From Stutzerimonas stutzeri (GTDB lineage: Bacteria > Pseudomonadota > Gammaproteobacteria > Pseudomonadales > Pseudomonadaceae): a stretch of DNA of 64,000 bases. How positions within the stretch are numbered: the first letter of the stretch is position 1; every line of letters starts with the position of its first letter. Positions 26,535 through 34,624 of this stretch are shown here, one piece after another. The stretch is from the NCBI RefSeq assembly GCF_018138085.1, contig NZ_CP073105.1, forward strand, positions 3,410,001-3,474,000, written 5' to 3'. The notes beneath the pieces were generated by a model. The model was given only the letters and a program-made list of their open reading frames with translations, had not been told where the DNA came from and made no database searches. The translations under genes were made by a program, and so were the position numbers.

Positions 26535-26898
26535 TACCTCACCCCCACCCTAAAGAAAGAACCATTCAAAAAATGGGACGACCCGGCCCTGCAAGAGTTC
26601 GCCGGCACCCTCTCAGCGGTCGCCAGACACTGCATGCAAGCCGACCGGGAGCGTCCGCGCACGACGCCGCCCGCTCTCGCACATGGAGACTCGGCAGGGG
26701 CCGCGATCCGGCTCGCCAAGGAACTTTCCGCCGTGTCGACGCTCTTGATGGAGTCCCAGTTCAGCCATCCGCTGACTGCAGGCGAAGCCGCGTAGCACGA
26801 CCTGCGGGTTTGCTTCAAGCCGCGACTCGCCCCGGCAGTTGCCGCCCGAATATGCCAGACATGGTTAACGTCGTTATTTACGGCCGCAGGAGCATCGA
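26535..26898. other. Intergenic region with an orphan coding-like frame
   Basis: On the plus strand, frame 26550-26795 reads like protein (DDPALQEFAGTLSAVARH, later LAKELSAVSTLLMESQ) but has no start codon or ribosome site, so it may be a gene remnant or chance. The promoter of the flippase operon should be between 26796 and 26898. Confidence 0.3.
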
Positions 26899-28170
26899 AT
26901 GAAATCGGCATGTGCAACGGACGCCGTCCAACCTGGAATGAAAGCCGACCTCATCAAATATGCCCGGCTGATCCTCACCAAGGGCAGCGGGGCTGCCGCT
27001 ACGCTGGGTCTGAACATCCTACTGGCACGACTGCTGGTACCCGAGCTCGCGGGTACGGTGTTCTTTTGCGTCGCGCTGGGTATTTTTCTGTCGCTGGTGG
27101 CACGCCTGGGTCTCGACATTGCGTGCTTGAAGAACATTTCGTCCTTGAGCGAAGGCCAGCAGCGGCGATACTTCCACCGCGCACTCGGCCTCGCCGCACT
27201 GATGAACGTTCCGGCCTTTCTGATTGGCCTGGTGGTGGTGTATTTCTCGGAAACCACCCAGGCCTATTTTGCCCATGCCAGCGTTCTCTTCGCCGTCACC
27301 GCGCTTGGCGTTTCATTGCTCAGCATCGCCAGCGAAACCCTCAAGGCCAAGCATAGGACCAGCGAAGGCCTGTTCTGGCAGACCGCCTTCCAACCTACCC
27401 TGACACTGCTGCTGGTGTCGGTGACCGGTCATGATCTGGGCACCGTGGCGGCCTGCTTCGCCATCAGCTACGCATTGGCGATCGCAGGCTCCATATGGCG
27501 CGCCAGCGCCAGCCTGCCGACAGGGGACTCGGCACCGGGCATGGGCTGGCGCGAGATGCTTATTCTGTGCGTGCCACTGATGCTCATCGCGGTGATGAAC
27601 AGCATCATCGAGTTGTCCGACACGCTGCTGCTCGGTGTTTTGCGCTCGGCGAGCGAAGTCAGCGTCTACTACGTCGCGGCAAAGATCGCCGCCCTCTCGA
27701 CGACGCTGCTGTTCATCATCAACGGCACCATCGGCCCGCACATATCAAAATGCTGGGCGCAGCGCGACCATGCCGGGGCCTTCGCCATGGTGCGCAAGTA
27801 CTCGCGGTTCATGCTGGCCCTCGCGCTGGTCATCCTGCTCGCCATCGTCCTGCTGCGAGAGTACATCCTTGCGGTGTTCGGCCCCGAGTACCGCGAACAG
27901 GGCGTGTTTCCGCTGCTGGTGCTCGCGCTGGGCTATTTCTTCGTGCTGGCGGCAGGCCCACTGGGCATCTTCATGACCATGACCGGCAATCACCGCCGTT
28001 ATCTGCACAACAACATCGCCGCCTGCGTGATCAACCTCGTGCTGAACCTCATCCTCATCCCGCGCTATGGCGTCAACGGCGCCTGCTTCGCCACCGCCGT
28101 GGCGCTGACCGTGAAGAACACCCTGCTCTATGTGCAATTCAAACAAATCGAAAGGAGTCCGACGCCATGA
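26899..28170 (+). CDS. Oligosaccharide flippase (Wzx-like, MATE/PST)
   Basis: The 423-residue protein has about 12-14 membrane segments and the layout of a polysaccharide flippase (LILTKGSGAAATLGLNILLAR start, IPRYGVNGACFATA near the end). It would move undecaprenol-linked repeat units across the inner membrane. The ATG at 26899 follows a caggag site. It overlaps the pyruvyl transferase gene by four bases (ATGA), so the two are coupled. A second and third flippase lie at 38273 and 48488. Confidence 0.85.
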   Translation: MKSACATDAVQPGMKADLIKYARLILTKGSGAAATLGLNILLARLLVPELAGTVFFCVALGIFLSLVARLGLDIACLKNISSLSEGQQRRYFHRALGLAALMNVPAFLIGLVVVYFSETTQAYFAHASVLFAVTALGVSLLSIASETLKAKHRTSEGLFWQTAFQPTLTLLLVSVTGHDLGTVAACFAISYALAIAGSIWRASASLPTGDSAPGMGWREMLILCVPLMLIAVMNSIIELSDTLLLGVLRSASEVSVYYVAAKIAALSTTLLFIINGTIGPHISKCWAQRDHAGAFAMVRKYSRFMLALALVILLAIVLLREYILAVFGPEYREQGVFPLLVLALGYFFVLAAGPLGIFMTMTGNHRRYLHNNIAACVINLVLNLILIPRYGVNGACFATAVALTVKNTLLYVQFKQIERSPTP

Positions 28171-29408
28171 CTGACCGGGTTAACGTAATCGCTTACGGAG
28201 CCTATGACCGGCACAACTATGGCGACCTGCTCTTTGCCATTGTCCTCAAGCGTTATCTCGAAGCCAATGGCCGCTTTAAGGTCCTGGTTGCGGCCACCAA
28301 GAAATCCGATCTTTCCCGCTACGGCGCACTGCCTACCGTCCCGCTGAAAAAAGCGCTGGACGCTACGCGTCAGCAACCGAAAACGATGCTTATCGTGGCC
28401 GGCGGCGAATGCCTGACGGCGCAGTGGGAAAGCATCATCGGCTATCTGGCGCCCCAGGCGATCTACTACCCGATCAAGGCGAGCCCCTACCTGATCGGCC
28501 ACAAGGCGTTCATTCGCCTGAGCCGCCTGTTCACCTCGATTCCCTCGGATATTCCGCTGGTGCTGGGCGAACGCGACCTGCCCGGCTACAAGGTGATGTA
28601 CAACAGCGTGGGTGGCAACGAGATCAGCCGCAAGAAACCGCTCATTCACGAGGCGATCAAACGCAACCTCGAAGACTGCACCTACGTCTCGGTGCGCGAT
28701 CGCGAAACCTCCGCAGAGTTGGACAAGCTCGGGATCAAACACAATCTGGTGCCCGACAGCGCCATCCTGATCTCGGACATCTTCGTGCAGCCGACGGCGC
28801 CGGCCGAACCCGGGCATATCGTGTTCCACATTTCGGACCACCACGCCAAGCGGCGCATCGAGGCGATCGCACAGCAGCTGACCGAGCTGAACGTCACGAC
28901 CGGCCTGAAGATCGCACTGCTGACCATCGGCAAGGCGCCCGGGCATTCCGACGACGGCCCGCTGGACAAACTGCACAGCCTGCTGGGTGATGAGCGCGCC
29001 TATCGCGTCGATAGCGGCAATATCGACGACATCATCCGCTGCATCGCCACCAGCAAGCTTTACTGTGGCACCAGCCTGCACGGTGCCATTACCGCCCTGG
29101 CCTATGCCGTGCCGCAAATCGCCCTGCTGCCTCAGCGCGTGATCAAGCTTTCGAGCTTCCTCGAAACCTGGGTGCCGAAGCAGTCGTGCGGGTTCGCCGA
29201 AGTACCGCAGATCAGCCAGATCGGCGCCAACCTGATCAAGGCTTTCGGCGACACGCAACGAGCCGAACTGCGCGCCGTGGTCGAGGCGATGAAGAGCCGC
29301 GTGCGCACCAACCTTGACCACATGGTCGAACTCTACGATCAGGCACCGGCCCGCGACGAATCGCCTGACCGGGGCAACAAGGCGCGCGCAGCCGTGGCCG
29401 CGAACTGA
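28167..29408 (+). CDS. Polysaccharide pyruvyl transferase family protein
   Basis: The 413-residue protein matches the pyruvyl transferase family: YDRHNYGDLLFAIVLKRYL near the N-terminus (the 'NxGD' motif), GLKIALLTIGK in the middle and YCGTSLHGAITALAYAVPQI near residue 297 ('R/GT-x-H-G' motif). These enzymes move pyruvate from phosphoenolpyruvate to sugar hydroxyls, making negatively charged ketals on exopolysaccharides. It starts at 28167 after an aaaggag site and overlaps the flippase stop. Neighbouring GDP-fucose and UDP-glucuronate genes fit an acidic polymer. Confidence 0.87.
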   Translation: MTDRVNVIAYGAYDRHNYGDLLFAIVLKRYLEANGRFKVLVAATKKSDLSRYGALPTVPLKKALDATRQQPKTMLIVAGGECLTAQWESIIGYLAPQAIYYPIKASPYLIGHKAFIRLSRLFTSIPSDIPLVLGERDLPGYKVMYNSVGGNEISRKKPLIHEAIKRNLEDCTYVSVRDRETSAELDKLGIKHNLVPDSAILISDIFVQPTAPAEPGHIVFHISDHHAKRRIEAIAQQLTELNVTTGLKIALLTIGKAPGHSDDGPLDKLHSLLGDERAYRVDSGNIDDIIRCIATSKLYCGTSLHGAITALAYAVPQIALLPQRVIKLSSFLETWVPKQSCGFAEVPQISQIGANLIKAFGDTQRAELRAVVEAMKSRVRTNLDHMVELYDQAPARDESPDRGNKARAAVAAN

Positions 29409-29772
29409 CCGTAGCGCCAGCCGCATCATGGCGCCTAGGACCGGCGGGCTCCTGCCGCCGCGTCCGCCCGCAACGGCGGACGGCATGGCAAGCGGGTCGG
29501 CGAGCACCGGCTGACCGGTCCAAAGGCCGCCACCTCCTTCTGCAACCCTGCGAAAGGACCGTGGCGGGCTTGCTTACACGCCGCCGTTGGCGTGGTGTCG
29601 CCAGCCGCGCACATAGCGCCGATATGGGTCTACGCTTGCTTGATGCAAGACGACCATCAACTGGCGATAGGCGCGAAACTGCCGAGCCGAGTAGAGATCG
29701 CCGCCGATAGCCTCGACGCGCTCACCTCGACGAGGTGCCCCGGCCGTCCGCCCCGCCCTGCGGAGGAGCCCT
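29409..29772. other. Intergenic region, possible gene remnant on the minus strand
   Basis: The minus-strand frame ending at 29574 has a codon pattern like real coding for its last ~45 codons (ending in RRYVRGWRHHANGGV) but no in-frame start outside the next gene. I regard it as a possible remnant. An imperfect hairpin (ccgccac...gtggcgg near 29528-29568) could end the upstream operon. Confidence 0.3.
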
Positions 29773-30252
29773 ATGAACAGCAAAAACACCATCTGCCTCT
29801 GGTACGACGGCACCGCCCTGGATGCCGCTACGTTCTATGCCGCCACCTTTCCGAACAGTGCGGTCGGCCCCGTCATGCATGCGCCGGGCGACTACCCGTC
29901 CGGCCAGGAAGGCGATGTCCTGACCGTCGAGTTCACCGTAGCGGGCATCCCCTGCCTGGGTCTGAATGGCGGCCCCGCGTTCAAGCACAGCGAAGCATTT
30001 TCGTTCCAGATCGCGACCAACGACCAAGCCGAAACAGACCGCCTATGGAATGCCATCGTCGACAATGGCGGCGAAGAAAGCGCCTGCGGCTGGTGCAAGG
30101 ACAAATGGGGGCTGTCCTGGCAAATCACGCCACGCATTCTGACCGCCGCAATGACCGGCCCCGACCGGGCAGCCGCCAAGCGTGCCTTCGACGCGATGAT
30201 GGGCATGAAGAAGATCGATATCACAGCCATCGAGGCAGCGCTGGCGTCCTAG
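29773..30252 (+). CDS. VOC-family (PhnB-like) protein
   Basis: The 159-residue protein belongs to the PhnB-like/3-demethylubiquinone-9-methyltransferase-related VOC group: CLWYDGTALDAATFYAATF at the N-terminus, FTVAGIPCLGLNGGPAF near 55 and CGWCKDKWGLSWQITP near 105 (W-G-x-x-W-Q core). The molecular role is unknown. A ggagg site precedes the ATG. It is probably monocistronic. Confidence 0.85.
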   Translation: MNSKNTICLWYDGTALDAATFYAATFPNSAVGPVMHAPGDYPSGQEGDVLTVEFTVAGIPCLGLNGGPAFKHSEAFSFQIATNDQAETDRLWNAIVDNGGEESACGWCKDKWGLSWQITPRILTAAMTGPDRAAAKRAFDAMMGMKKIDITAIEAALAS

Positions 30253-30272
30253 CAGACACTATTTTGTTGAAT

Positions 30273-30298
30273 GCCGGGGCGTTGCGCATCGCCCCGGC
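30273..30298 (+). terminator. GC-rich hairpin after the VOC gene
   Basis: gccggggcg-ttgcgcat-cgccccggc is a perfect 9 bp stem 20 bases after the stop codon, but the bases after it (tacaagg) are not a T-run. It may stop transcription weakly or be a stability hairpin. Confidence 0.35.
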
Positions 30299-30390
30299 TA
30301 CAAGGCCCGGCGGCCTCGGCCGACTGCGCCGCATCGTGAACGATGCGACTCGCACATCCTTGCCTGCGGCGCCGAGCTTTCCAACACTCG

Positions 30391-30783
30391 CTACTCCTCG
30401 AAACGATCGGTGCCTTCCCGATCACCCCGGTAGCACTTGGCGACCGGAAACGCCGGCAACCAGGACTCGCGACGAACGACCCAGCTTTCATAGGTTGGCA
30501 TCAACTGGTCCGGGGCATCCAGCGCCCCCAGGTGAACCTCGACCTCATCTCCGCTACGCGCGTAAACCGACGAGCCACACCGCGGGCAAAAGAATCGACC
30601 GGCGTACTCGCTCGCCTCACCCTCGATTGTCACCGCATCCTGCGCGAACACCGCAGCCGCATAGAACAGCGCGCCATGATGCTTGCGGCAGTCAAGACAG
30701 TGACAAAGCCCGACACGGTACGGGCGCCCTGTCGCCACAAGCCGAACACCGCCGCAAAGGCAACCACCTGTAAATGAATCCAC
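30391..30783 (-). CDS. GFA-family (CENP-V/GFA fold) zinc protein
   Basis: The 130-residue protein has the GFA zinc ligands: GGCLCGGVRL (residues 7-16), GLCHCLDCRKHHG (25-37) and FFCPRCGSSVYAR (about 64-76). Family members were linked to glutathione-formaldehyde adduct formation, but most have unknown substrates. The GTG start at 30781-30783 follows a strong gaggaggaa site. Confidence 0.85.
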   Translation of the reverse strand: MDSFTGGCLCGGVRLVATGRPYRVGLCHCLDCRKHHGALFYAAAVFAQDAVTIEGEASEYAGRFFCPRCGSSVYARSGDEVEVHLGALDAPDQLMPTYESWVVRRESWLPAFPVAKCYRGDREGTDRFEE

Positions 30784-31018
30784 GGGCTTTCCTCCTCGAG
30801 TAAAGGATCAAGGTTGACCAGCCGGAAGATCGACACGCATCACCAGCGCATCATTGCCATGCCCGCGCGGATCGGCTGCCAGCTTACGTACAGGGAGTAA
30901 AGGTTACGGGCCCCTTATTGCAAACGACGTGGTAAAGACTCGGCAATCTCAGCAACGAGATTGCTGGCCGGTCATTCAGCCCAGACGGGCCTGCAAGACG
31001 CTTCGAATTAGGTTCCGC

Positions 31019-31024
31019 TATAAT
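31019..31024 (+). promoter_or_regulatory. Candidate -10 box for the YhfG-Fic operon
   Basis: A consensus tataat lies 31 bases upstream of the antitoxin start. No matching -35 hexamer at 17 bp spacing is clear, so the promoter is only partly supported. Confidence 0.4.
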
Positions 31025-31054
31025 GACCAGCACGTTGCGAACGAGGTTTTATCC

Positions 31055-31225
31055 ATGTCCAATCTGACATTGGAAGATAAGAAGGCTTACTACGCTAAGG
31101 TCCGCCAATCGAACTATGCCGCTAGCCTGCGCCTGGAAGGCTTCGAGACCACACCAGCTGACGCTAAGCGCAAACTCCCAACTCGCGAAGCTGCCCTGAG
31201 AGCCATACGCGCTCGGCAGGCCTGA
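31055..31225 (+). CDS. YhfG-type Fic antitoxin
   Basis: This 56-residue protein shows the YhfG pattern (LTLEDKKAYYAKVRQSNYAASLRLEGFE). It contains the class I Fic inhibitory motif S-x-x-x-E-G at S24-E28-G29, whose Glu blocks the ATP gamma-phosphate site in the Fic protein. It ends in a one-base overlap (TGATG) with the fic gene, so the two are coupled. The ATG at 31055 was picked because the homology starts there; upstream in-frame codons have no family match. Confidence 0.82.
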   Translation: MSNLTLEDKKAYYAKVRQSNYAASLRLEGFETTPADAKRKLPTREAALRAIRARQA

Positions 31226-31821
31226 TGCTCGATAAGTACGGCGTTGGTCAGGATCCTCTCTGCTACCCGGGCACCACGGTTCTACGCAACCGCTTCGACC
31301 TGACCGATGACCAAGCGCTTCACGATGCTGAGCGCACCCTCTCCGAAATCGCTGCGTCCGCTATCGATTTCGATCTTCCGCCTTACGACCTTCCGTATCT
31401 ACAGCGTATCCATCGCACCTTGTTCGTAGACATCTACGAATGGGCCGGAGAGCTTCGGACAGTCGATATATCCAAAGGCAATACTCACTTTTGCAACGTG
31501 ACTCGAATCGAGGCCGAGTCTGCGAAGCTTTTCAGGCGATTGGCTGAAGCCAACTGGTATGAGGGCATGACACGGCAGCAACTTACTTGTGCCGTCGCCG
31601 AGCTTTATGGCGATCTGAACATGATCCATCCTTTCCGTGAGGGGAACGGACGGGCGCAGCGGATCCTGTTCGACCACATCATCATCAATGCTGGCCACGA
31701 AATAAGCTGGTGGGAAGTCGAAGAGAGCGAGTGGATCCAGGCCAACGTTGACGCGGTCGTCTGCGACTATCAACTCATGACCGAGATTTTCCAGCGCTGT
31801 ATCGGCCAGGCCATCAGATAG
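31225..31821 (+). CDS. fic: Fic-domain adenylyltransferase (toxin)
   Basis: The 198-residue protein has the complete Fic core HPFREGNGRAQR (H135-R146), the DIYEWAGELRTVDISKG flap region near residue 69, and no inhibitory helix of its own, which is supplied in trans by the upstream YhfG protein. Fic enzymes transfer AMP from ATP to Tyr, Thr or Ser of target proteins. Length and arrangement are those of a class I toxin-antitoxin pair. The target is unknown. It lies just before tRNA-Thr on the opposite strand. Confidence 0.9.
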   Translation: MLDKYGVGQDPLCYPGTTVLRNRFDLTDDQALHDAERTLSEIAASAIDFDLPPYDLPYLQRIHRTLFVDIYEWAGELRTVDISKGNTHFCNVTRIEAESAKLFRRLAEANWYEGMTRQQLTCAVAELYGDLNMIHPFREGNGRAQRILFDHIIINAGHEISWWEVEESEWIQANVDAVVCDYQLMTEIFQRCIGQAIR

Positions 31822-31862
31822 CGAGACCCGAACGGGACACTTGCGCGAAACCACCCCAAACG

Positions 31863-31890
31863 AAAAAGGGCTAGCCGAAGCTAACCCTTT
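31863..31890 (-). terminator. Terminator of tRNA-Thr
   Basis: Read on the minus strand, aaagggttagc-ttcg-gctagccctttttcg forms an 11 bp stem (one mismatch) with a UUCG loop and a T5 run, immediately downstream of the tRNA. It may also stop transcription from fic on the other strand. Confidence 0.85.
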
Positions 31891-31898
31891 GATTTCAT

Positions 31899-31974
31899 TG
31901 GTGCCGGTGAGAGGAGTCGAACCCCCGACCTTCGCATTACGAATGCGCTGCTCTACCTACTGAGCTACACCGGC
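31899..31974 (-). tRNA. tRNA-Thr (CGT)
   Basis: The 76-base minus-strand sequence starts gccggtgtagctcagtaggt and ends accggcacca with an encoded CCA. The acceptor stem gccggtg/caccggc pairs fully, the T-arm ggggg-ttcgact-ccctc-type loop is present, and the anticodon loop ttcgtaa gives anticodon CGT (threonine). It has its own terminator. Confidence 0.96.
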
Positions 31975-32053
31975 ATCGAGCGGCGCATTATCTGATTTCG
32001 CCGATGCAGACTCAAGGCCCGCATCGGCTAAATGACGCTGCCGTCGTCAGCCG

Positions 32054-32860
32054 CTACAGCCCGGCGGTGGAGCCTGCCGTGGAGCTGTTGCCACTGGTTG
32101 TGGAGCGACTTGCGTCATGGTTGCTGCTCTGCTTGACCTGCTCAGCCATCTCCTGGCCTTTGGCGGACACCTTCTGGTAGCCCTCCTCAGCCTTGTGACG
32201 CAGCCGATCGGTCATGCGGTCGCTGACTTCCCCCAGCGCTTCGTCCTCACGGCGCGTCGGTGGCACCGCTGCCGCCAGCAGGGCACCAAGCGCGATGCCG
32301 ATCGCACCGAGCGCCAAGGGTTGCTCCTGCAGCAGATGGTTGAAACCACCACGGGCACGGTCGGCGCCGCCGCGCAGGCGTTCGGATGCCTGGCGCCTGG
32401 AGTCGCTAGCCCGGCTGCGCGCATTGCCGAGCGACTCGGAAACGCTATGGCCCATCTGGCTGGCTTTCTCTTTGATATCGGCACCCTGTTGCTTGATACC
32501 CGAAGTTTTCGCGGAAAGCTTCTCACCCATCGACGGACCGGATGAGCTGGTTCCGTAGCCGGTCGTGCTGACATTCGAATGCGGCTGGCGGTTTTGCCCG
32601 GCCATCATCCAGAGCAGGCCGATGGAGGTCAGCACCGTCGGTACCGGATTGGCCTTCACCGTGTTGCTCAGGTTGGAGAAGAACTCGCCGCCTCCACCTT
32701 TCACGTAGCCCAGTGCCGTATCGATGAGCTCGCCTGGAGACAGCTTGTTTTCCAGTGCGTGGACAATGTTGCCGATCTCGGCACGCTGCTGGTCGATCTC
32801 CCGCTCCAACTCGGCGGGGTCCTTCTGTGCTTCGGCATCTATCTGATTACGAGTGCTCAT
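32054..32860 (-). CDS. DUF3618 membrane-associated protein
   Basis: The 268-residue protein starts with the DUF3618 helix (DPAELEREIDQQRAEIGNIVHALENKLSP), has a hydrophobic segment near residue 80 and a second one near 190 (LALGAIGIALGALLAAAVPP), and a Ser/Thr/Gly-rich C-terminus. Such proteins occur with holin-like DUF1469 proteins in stress or envelope operons. It is the last gene of a three-gene operon and overlaps the holin-like gene by four bases. Confidence 0.82.
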   Translation of the reverse strand: MSTRNQIDAEAQKDPAELEREIDQQRAEIGNIVHALENKLSPGELIDTALGYVKGGGGEFFSNLSNTVKANPVPTVLTSIGLLWMMAGQNRQPHSNVSTTGYGTSSSGPSMGEKLSAKTSGIKQQGADIKEKASQMGHSVSESLGNARSRASDSRRQASERLRGGADRARGGFNHLLQEQPLALGAIGIALGALLAAAVPPTRREDEALGEVSDRMTDRLRHKAEEGYQKVSAKGQEMAEQVKQSSNHDASRSTTSGNSSTAGSTAGL

Positions 32861-33309
32861 GATGTGTGCCCCCTGACAGCTTCTTTATCCTTGTTGACCG
32901 AGTGGATGGTGCGCTCGGGCTTGAATGACGACGCCTCGAACTTCTTCTTGCCGGCGGACACCATGATCAGCCCGATCACCACCACGACACCGCCAACGAT
33001 CAGCGCCGCAAGCCATGGCTCCATGACCTTGCTCAGGCCGTAGACGGCGGACATCAACAGAACGATGAAGCCTCCGAGCAGCACGGCTCCGCCGGTGGCG
33101 ACGCTGGCGGCGCCTGCCTTGGTCGCGCGGAGGGATTCGTTCAGCTCAGCTTTGGCCAGCGCCAGTTCCTTGGTTATCAAGGACGGCACTTCGTGGGTCA
33201 GCTGCCGCAGCAGGCCACCTACCGAGGTGTCATTTTCGCTGCGCATGCCCGGTTCGGGTGTGCTGACCGTACTGGTGGTCGTCGTTGTTGTCTTACGTGC
33301 TTCGCTCAT
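32857..33309 (-). CDS. Phage-holin-3_6-like (DUF1469) membrane protein
   Basis: The 150-residue protein matches the holin superfamily III group found in bacteria: VGGLLRQLTHEVPSLITKELALAKAE then two membrane hairpins (ATGGAVLLGGFIVLLMSAVYGL and LAALIVGGVVVVIGLIMVSA). It overlaps both neighbours by four bases (ATGA), so translation is coupled. Role is unknown; it is not a lysis gene by context. Confidence 0.83.
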   Translation of the reverse strand: MSEARKTTTTTTSTVSTPEPGMRSENDTSVGGLLRQLTHEVPSLITKELALAKAELNESLRATKAGAASVATGGAVLLGGFIVLLMSAVYGLSKVMEPWLAALIVGGVVVVIGLIMVSAGKKKFEASSFKPERTIHSVNKDKEAVRGHTS

Positions 33310-34175
33310 GGGTATAGCCCTCCGTCAGTACCTTTACCGTCTCGACTGGAATTGGCGCCTAGTCCGGTCCCTGAAGTGGAGCCCAGGCCAGTATTGCTGC
33401 TCGCACTGCCGACACCCGTAGAACCCATCCCCAGCCCTGCTCCGGTGTCCGCGGGCGTGGTAGTTGTGCTGGAGGTCGTGGAGCGGGAAGTACCGGCTAC
33501 GGACGAGGTGCCCGCATTGCTGATGCTGCCAACTGTTCCTGGCTCGTCCGTGCGGAGGCGATCGTTGAGTGTCTTCTGATCGGATGACTGCTGCCCATCG
33601 TGGGAAGAACCACTGCGACCGCTGGAGGCTGAAAATGCGTTGTCCGAGGAGCCATAGTCACCCTGGCTGGCTCGCTTTCCGGAGGCGCGGGCGAATCTAG
33701 TCAGCCCGAAGCCCAGAGCGACGCTGCCGGCGATGAACAAACCCGGATTGTTGCGCGCCAGGCGATTCACGTCCTGGAAGAGTTCGTCCACGCTTTTGCC
33801 GCGCAGGTCATCGGAAAGCCTGACCATGCTCTCGGCCATGCTCGACACATAGTTGGAAAGCCCCAGGCGATCCTGCTCTTGCAACTCATCGGCCGCAGCC
33901 TTGGCGCTCTGGGCGACCTTCTCGAGCTCATCGGCAGCCGTCTCGCGGTAGCCTTCAAGCTGGCTCTTGCCTTGGGTTTTCACCTCGTCGGCAGCTTGCC
34001 TGGCCTTCGCCTTGGCATCCTCGGTGACGTGCCCAGAGGTCGAACCGGATGTCGACTGGCCTGTGCTCGATGTTGAGGTTGAGGTTGAGGTTGAGGTTGA
34101 GGTGTTGGTGGCGGAGTTGGGGCCGGTCTTGGGTTGGCCACCGTAACCGGTGATTTCTTCGTCGGGTGTCGTCAT
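33306..34175 (-). CDS. Ser/Thr-rich stress-associated protein (nutrient-deprivation-induced type)
   Basis: The 289-residue protein is low-complexity at both ends (Ser/Thr repeats at 22-48; Ser/Gly at 190-280) and has a helical charged core (EDAKAKARQAADEVKTQG, LSNYVSSMAESMVRLSDDLRG) with a membrane-like segment (NPGLFIAGSVALGFGLTRFA). It resembles nutrient-deprivation-induced proteins. The N-terminal Ser-Thr run comes from a hexanucleotide repeat (34072-34101). It is the first gene of the three-gene operon; an aaaggtg site precedes the ATG. Confidence 0.7.
   Translation of the reverse strand: MTTPDEEITGYGGQPKTGPNSATNTSTSTSTSTSTSSTGQSTSGSTSGHVTEDAKAKARQAADEVKTQGKSQLEGYRETAADELEKVAQSAKAAADELQEQDRLGLSNYVSSMAESMVRLSDDLRGKSVDELFQDVNRLARNNPGLFIAGSVALGFGLTRFARASGKRASQGDYGSSDNAFSASSGRSGSSHDGQQSSDQKTLNDRLRTDEPGTVGSISNAGTSSVAGTSRSTTSSTTTTPADTGAGLGMGSTGVGSASSNTGLGSTSGTGLGANSSRDGKGTDGGLYP
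34072..34101 (-). repeat. In-frame hexanucleotide repeat, five copies
   Basis: Five perfect tandem copies of gttgag (minus strand ctcaac) encode alternating Ser-Thr near residues 25-34 of the first operon protein. Because the unit is 6 bp, copy-number change would alter length without shifting the frame. Confidence 0.9.
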
Positions 34176-34274
34176 TTGGTTTCACCTTTGTATGGCTTGG
34201 CCGTAAGACCACGGTCCGTAGGAACACAGTCGCAGTAGTGACGGCGAGCTGCGTATTTAAGTGCGCACATATAA

Positions 34275-34302
34275 GGTGACCGGGCCCCAATTTTCGAGTT
34301 CC
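34275..34302 (-). promoter_or_regulatory. Candidate AlgU/sigma-E-type promoter of the DUF3618 operon
   Basis: Reading the minus strand, gaact-c, a 16-base spacer and tcacc resemble the GAACTT-N16-TCtgA consensus of envelope-stress sigma factors, about 100 bases upstream of the first gene of the operon. This is a sequence-match call only; the -10 is imperfect. The rest of 34176-34624, apart from the terminator at 34579, shows no gene I trust. Confidence 0.35.
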
Positions 34303-34578
34303 ATTATTTCGAACCGCTCGAAGAGGCCGGGAATTTGACGAGACTTGAAACTTATGGTGATTCTTTTAATCATCGGCCTGATGGCAAGTTGACTACCGAA
34401 CCGCTACGAGCCGCGTATCTCCTGCCTTTAAGCGAAGCGCCAGTATTAACAAGCGAAACGGCAATAGTCTCGAAATACTGGCTCGCATTAATCAAGGTCA
34501 ACTTCGAGAATCGACAGCGAGCGAAACCGCAACCGACGAGTTGCACTGTTTGTTAGCGACGGCATCGTTCTTGGACGC

Positions 34579-34610
34579 AAAAAAAACGGGCCCGAAGGCC
34601 CGTTTCTTTT
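34579..34610 (-). terminator. Terminator of the modular GH5 gene
   Basis: On the minus strand aaacgggcc-ttcg-ggcccgttttttttg is a strong stem with a UUCG-type loop and an eight-T run, 15 bases after the GH5 stop. Confidence 0.93.
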
Positions 34611-34624
34611 TACGCCGGTCGCCG

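Noticed and set aside
28128..29507. A 459-codon open frame antisense to the pyruvyl transferase gene
   Set aside because: Shadow frame; no ribosome site and repetitive His/Asp/Gly-rich translation typical of antisense.
29574..29735. Minus-strand frame with coding-like codons ending in RRYVRGWRHHANGGV
   Set aside because: No start codon outside the VOC gene; kept only as a possible remnant in the intergenic entry.
31899..31974. tRNA-Thr as attachment site of a second island
   Set aside because: No repeat of the tRNA 3' end was found nearby and no integrase lies next to it.
34335..34556. A 73-codon frame in the AT-richer spacer before the modular GH5 gene
   Set aside because: TTG start without ribosome site and no protein-like pattern; the area is better read as promoter and terminator DNA.
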